Assembly: GCF_048544455.1 (NCBI RefSeq)
Contig: NC_133538.1
Span: forward strand, 451,993,311 to 452,057,310
Direction: 5' to 3'
From: Silene latifolia
Lineage: Eukaryota > Streptophyta > Magnoliopsida > Caryophyllales > Caryophyllaceae
DNA length: 64,000 nt
Below are positions 62,701-64,000 of the stretch, piece after piece. Position 1 is the stretch's first letter. Each line of letters opens with the position of its first letter. The notes below the pieces were generated by a model. That model saw only the letters and a program-made list of their open reading frames with translations. It made no database searches and was not told the origin of the DNA. Position numbers and translations under genes: made by a program.

Positions 62701-63116
62701 GCCTTCTTACCAAGGACAGATTGCTTAGAAGGGGTCTGAATGTGGATCCTTTGTGTGAAATTTGTCGTGTCTGTGTTGAGGATCATCAGCATCTTTTTAT
62801 GAACTGCCCTTATTTTCTCTATTGTTTTAACTTACTCTTGGCTTCAATGAGGTTATCTGTTCAGCCTGCAAATGTGGTTCACTGGTTTTCTAATGCCAGA
62901 AATGTTACTAAGCTGCAGAAGAGAGTGTTTGGTGTGGCCTATGTTGCTCTACTATACCAGATATGGATGTGCAGAAATGAGGCTCGGGTGTCTTTCTTTC
63001 TTAAGAGGCCTGAAACTGTTGTCCAGCAAGTGATTAAGGATATTAAACTGAGGTTCCAGCGGCTCAATATGAACAAACTTAGTCAGAGAGATAGCAGTTG
63101 GATTCTGATCTTATAG
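59754..63116 (+). pseudogene. LINE ORF2: endonuclease, reverse transcriptase, zf-RVT
   Basis: Begins MDKIGCWNVRGINS. The AP-type endonuclease shows GLVETKVK, WAVCGDFNNVL and SRIDRFLIND. The RT shows GGFVKGRSIVDN, CLIKIDLRKAYDSVEWSFL (D), GLRQGDPMSPLLFTLC and FADDLLLF. The C-terminal zf-RVT is at 62640-62830 (CHLVWNNLNLPKTSFIGWAI .. CEICRVCVEDHQHLFMNC). A TGA at 60054 (probably from TGG), a TAG at 61764, and frameshifts near 61810, 62080, 62270 and 62470-62600 inactivate it. Enough remains to show one ORF of about 1100 codons. Confidence 0.88.
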
Positions 63117-63577
63117 TTTCTTTGTATGCTTGTATAGTTCCATATAGGTTTTTTGAAGTTGCCATACAAACTTGATGTAACACTTTTGAGTTTGATTCTA
63201 ATATACTTAACTTTTCCCAAAAAAAAAAATCATAAATCATGAAATATTAACCTCATTAATACAAAATTTTACATACAATACATAAAATTTTCATGTGAGG
63301 TCATATAAAAATTTCAAGGTCAGAAACTTAGTTTAACTATTTTTAACATTTTAATTTCCATTTTAGTCATAAAAATGTAATAAAATAACTAAAAATCATT
63401 AAAATAGGAATAAAATACCATAAATCATAAAAATGATCTAAAAATATTTTAGGATCAGAATATACAACATACATCAATATTTTGTGGCTTTATCCAATAA
63501 ATCACAAATTTTTAGTTTTAATTAAGTTACTAATAACTCGAAAAAACTGTAAATCGATTGTGCATGCAACATCCTAT

Positions 63578-63589
63578 GCTCTGATACCA
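63578..63589 (-). other. Primer binding site, initiator-Met tRNA
   Basis: The minus strand reads TGGTATCAGAGC, the exact standard PBS, two bases inside the LTR. Confidence 0.92.
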
Positions 63590-63591
63590 AT

Positions 63592-64000
63592 TGTTAGGTT
63601 CATATACCTATTATTATACTCTTCTAATAGTGAACTTATTAACATATTAACTCTAGTTCATTAAGATCTAGTGCATGCATAACTAATTAAGAAATAAAAT
63701 GAGAAAAGAATGGTTCTTACATTGTTATTTTCCGATTTTTGGGCACAAGTAAGGTCTCCTACCTTCAATTGTTCTTGAGCTATGATAAGTATTAGGATGA
63801 TCCTCCAAGACTCTATATTAGGAGCCCTCCTTTTGGTTGCACCCAAGATTAGCCCTTATTACTACTAAATAATATTTGCTAGATATTTATTTAGTAGTCT
63901 ACCTTAAAAATAACTACTAATACTCATATATTACATTAATAATATTAGTAGTATTTTTGAAAAATTTAGATTGAATCTTCTCAAGTTTTTGAGAAAGAAA
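63592..64000 (-). repeat. 5' LTR of the copia element, partial
   Basis: Starts tgttaggttcatatacc and aligns with 51395-51803, with about 14 mismatches in 409 bases. It continues past the window. Confidence 0.9.

Larger units (their letters stand above)
58399..63229 (+). mobile_element. L1-type LINE, near full length, decayed
   Basis: 5' region, ORF1, ORF2 and an A-tail (63219-63229). Target duplications of about 11-16 bases flank it: aaaaatcataaatcat at 58383-58398 and 63225-63240 (the A portion merges with the tail). It lies inside the minus-strand copia. EN, RT and zf-RVT domains without RNase H fit the plant L1 clade. Confidence 0.9.
51395..64000 (-). mobile_element. Ty1/copia retrotransposon, minus strand, runs off the window
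   Basis: A left LTR (3' LTR of the element) at 51395-52724 and the start of the right LTR at 63592. Polypurine tract and PBS are both on the minus strand. The 10.9-kb interior includes degenerate pol and a nested LINE of 4.8 kb. Comparing the first 409 bases of both LTRs by eye gives about 14 differences. The insertion split the integrase of the Athila-like element; the five bases before it (gagag) are the candidate target duplication, but the other copy is outside the window. Confidence 0.88.

Overview
The window reads as transposon-rich intergenic DNA of a flowering plant, most likely a eudicot. It is AT-rich, has plant GT-AG introns, and is dominated by Athila-type and chromovirus-type Ty3/gypsy elements, Ty1/copia, an L1-type LINE, MULEs, Stowaway, Tourist and hAT MITEs. 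The order Caryophyllales is a guess from the general look of the LTRs and the Ulp1-type element, and I cannot confirm it. I see no convincing conventional host gene. The one candidate is a very small spliced unit at 22.5-26.3 kb with plant promoter-like elements.

Layout. 1-1331 is an LTR fragment. From 1.3 to about 45.5 kb runs a chain of DNA transposons that abut one another at (TA)n or (TA)n(GA)n microsatellites, many with GGATCC-GGTGAG-like termini. In order: an element with a decayed Ulp1-type ORF (1.3-4.8 kb), a 0.5-kb TIR element (5.0-5.5), a head-to-head pair A (5.7-8.5) and B (8.5-20.8), a Stowaway MITE (20.8-21.1), a probable large element with ends at 21.1 and 33.8 kb, then C (33.8-36.4), D (36.5-37.1), E (37.1-38.0) and F (from 38.0). 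Later insertions interrupt the chain: a complete non-autonomous Athila-like element with gag and protease only (9389-17807, TSD ggcgt) in B; a Tourist MITE, a hAT MITE and a MULE with a nearly complete transposase in the 21-34 kb element; and a 6.2-kb LARD (38532-44731, TSD cctgg) in F.

45.5-46.8 kb is a gypsy LTR fragment. At 46767 an Athila-like element begins (LTR, PBS, gag, RT, RNase H, integrase, many stops, protease region deleted). Its integrase end is split at 51395 by a minus-strand copia element whose second LTR runs off the window. Inside that copia lies a 4.8-kb L1-like LINE (58399-63229) with matching target-site duplications. This gives a three-level nest.

The most unusual signal is shared by unrelated LTR families: arrays of short CG-rich palindromes (TCGATCGA, CTCGATCGAG, CTCGRCCGAG) placed mostly 19-21 bp apart, about two helical turns, in LTRs and internal regions. 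The second is the chain of microsatellite-targeting transposons, one of which holds a FAR1-like SWIM zinc-finger remnant, each with its own short-motif array. Coordinates and residues come from reading the sequence by eye; homology names are by motif recognition without database searching.
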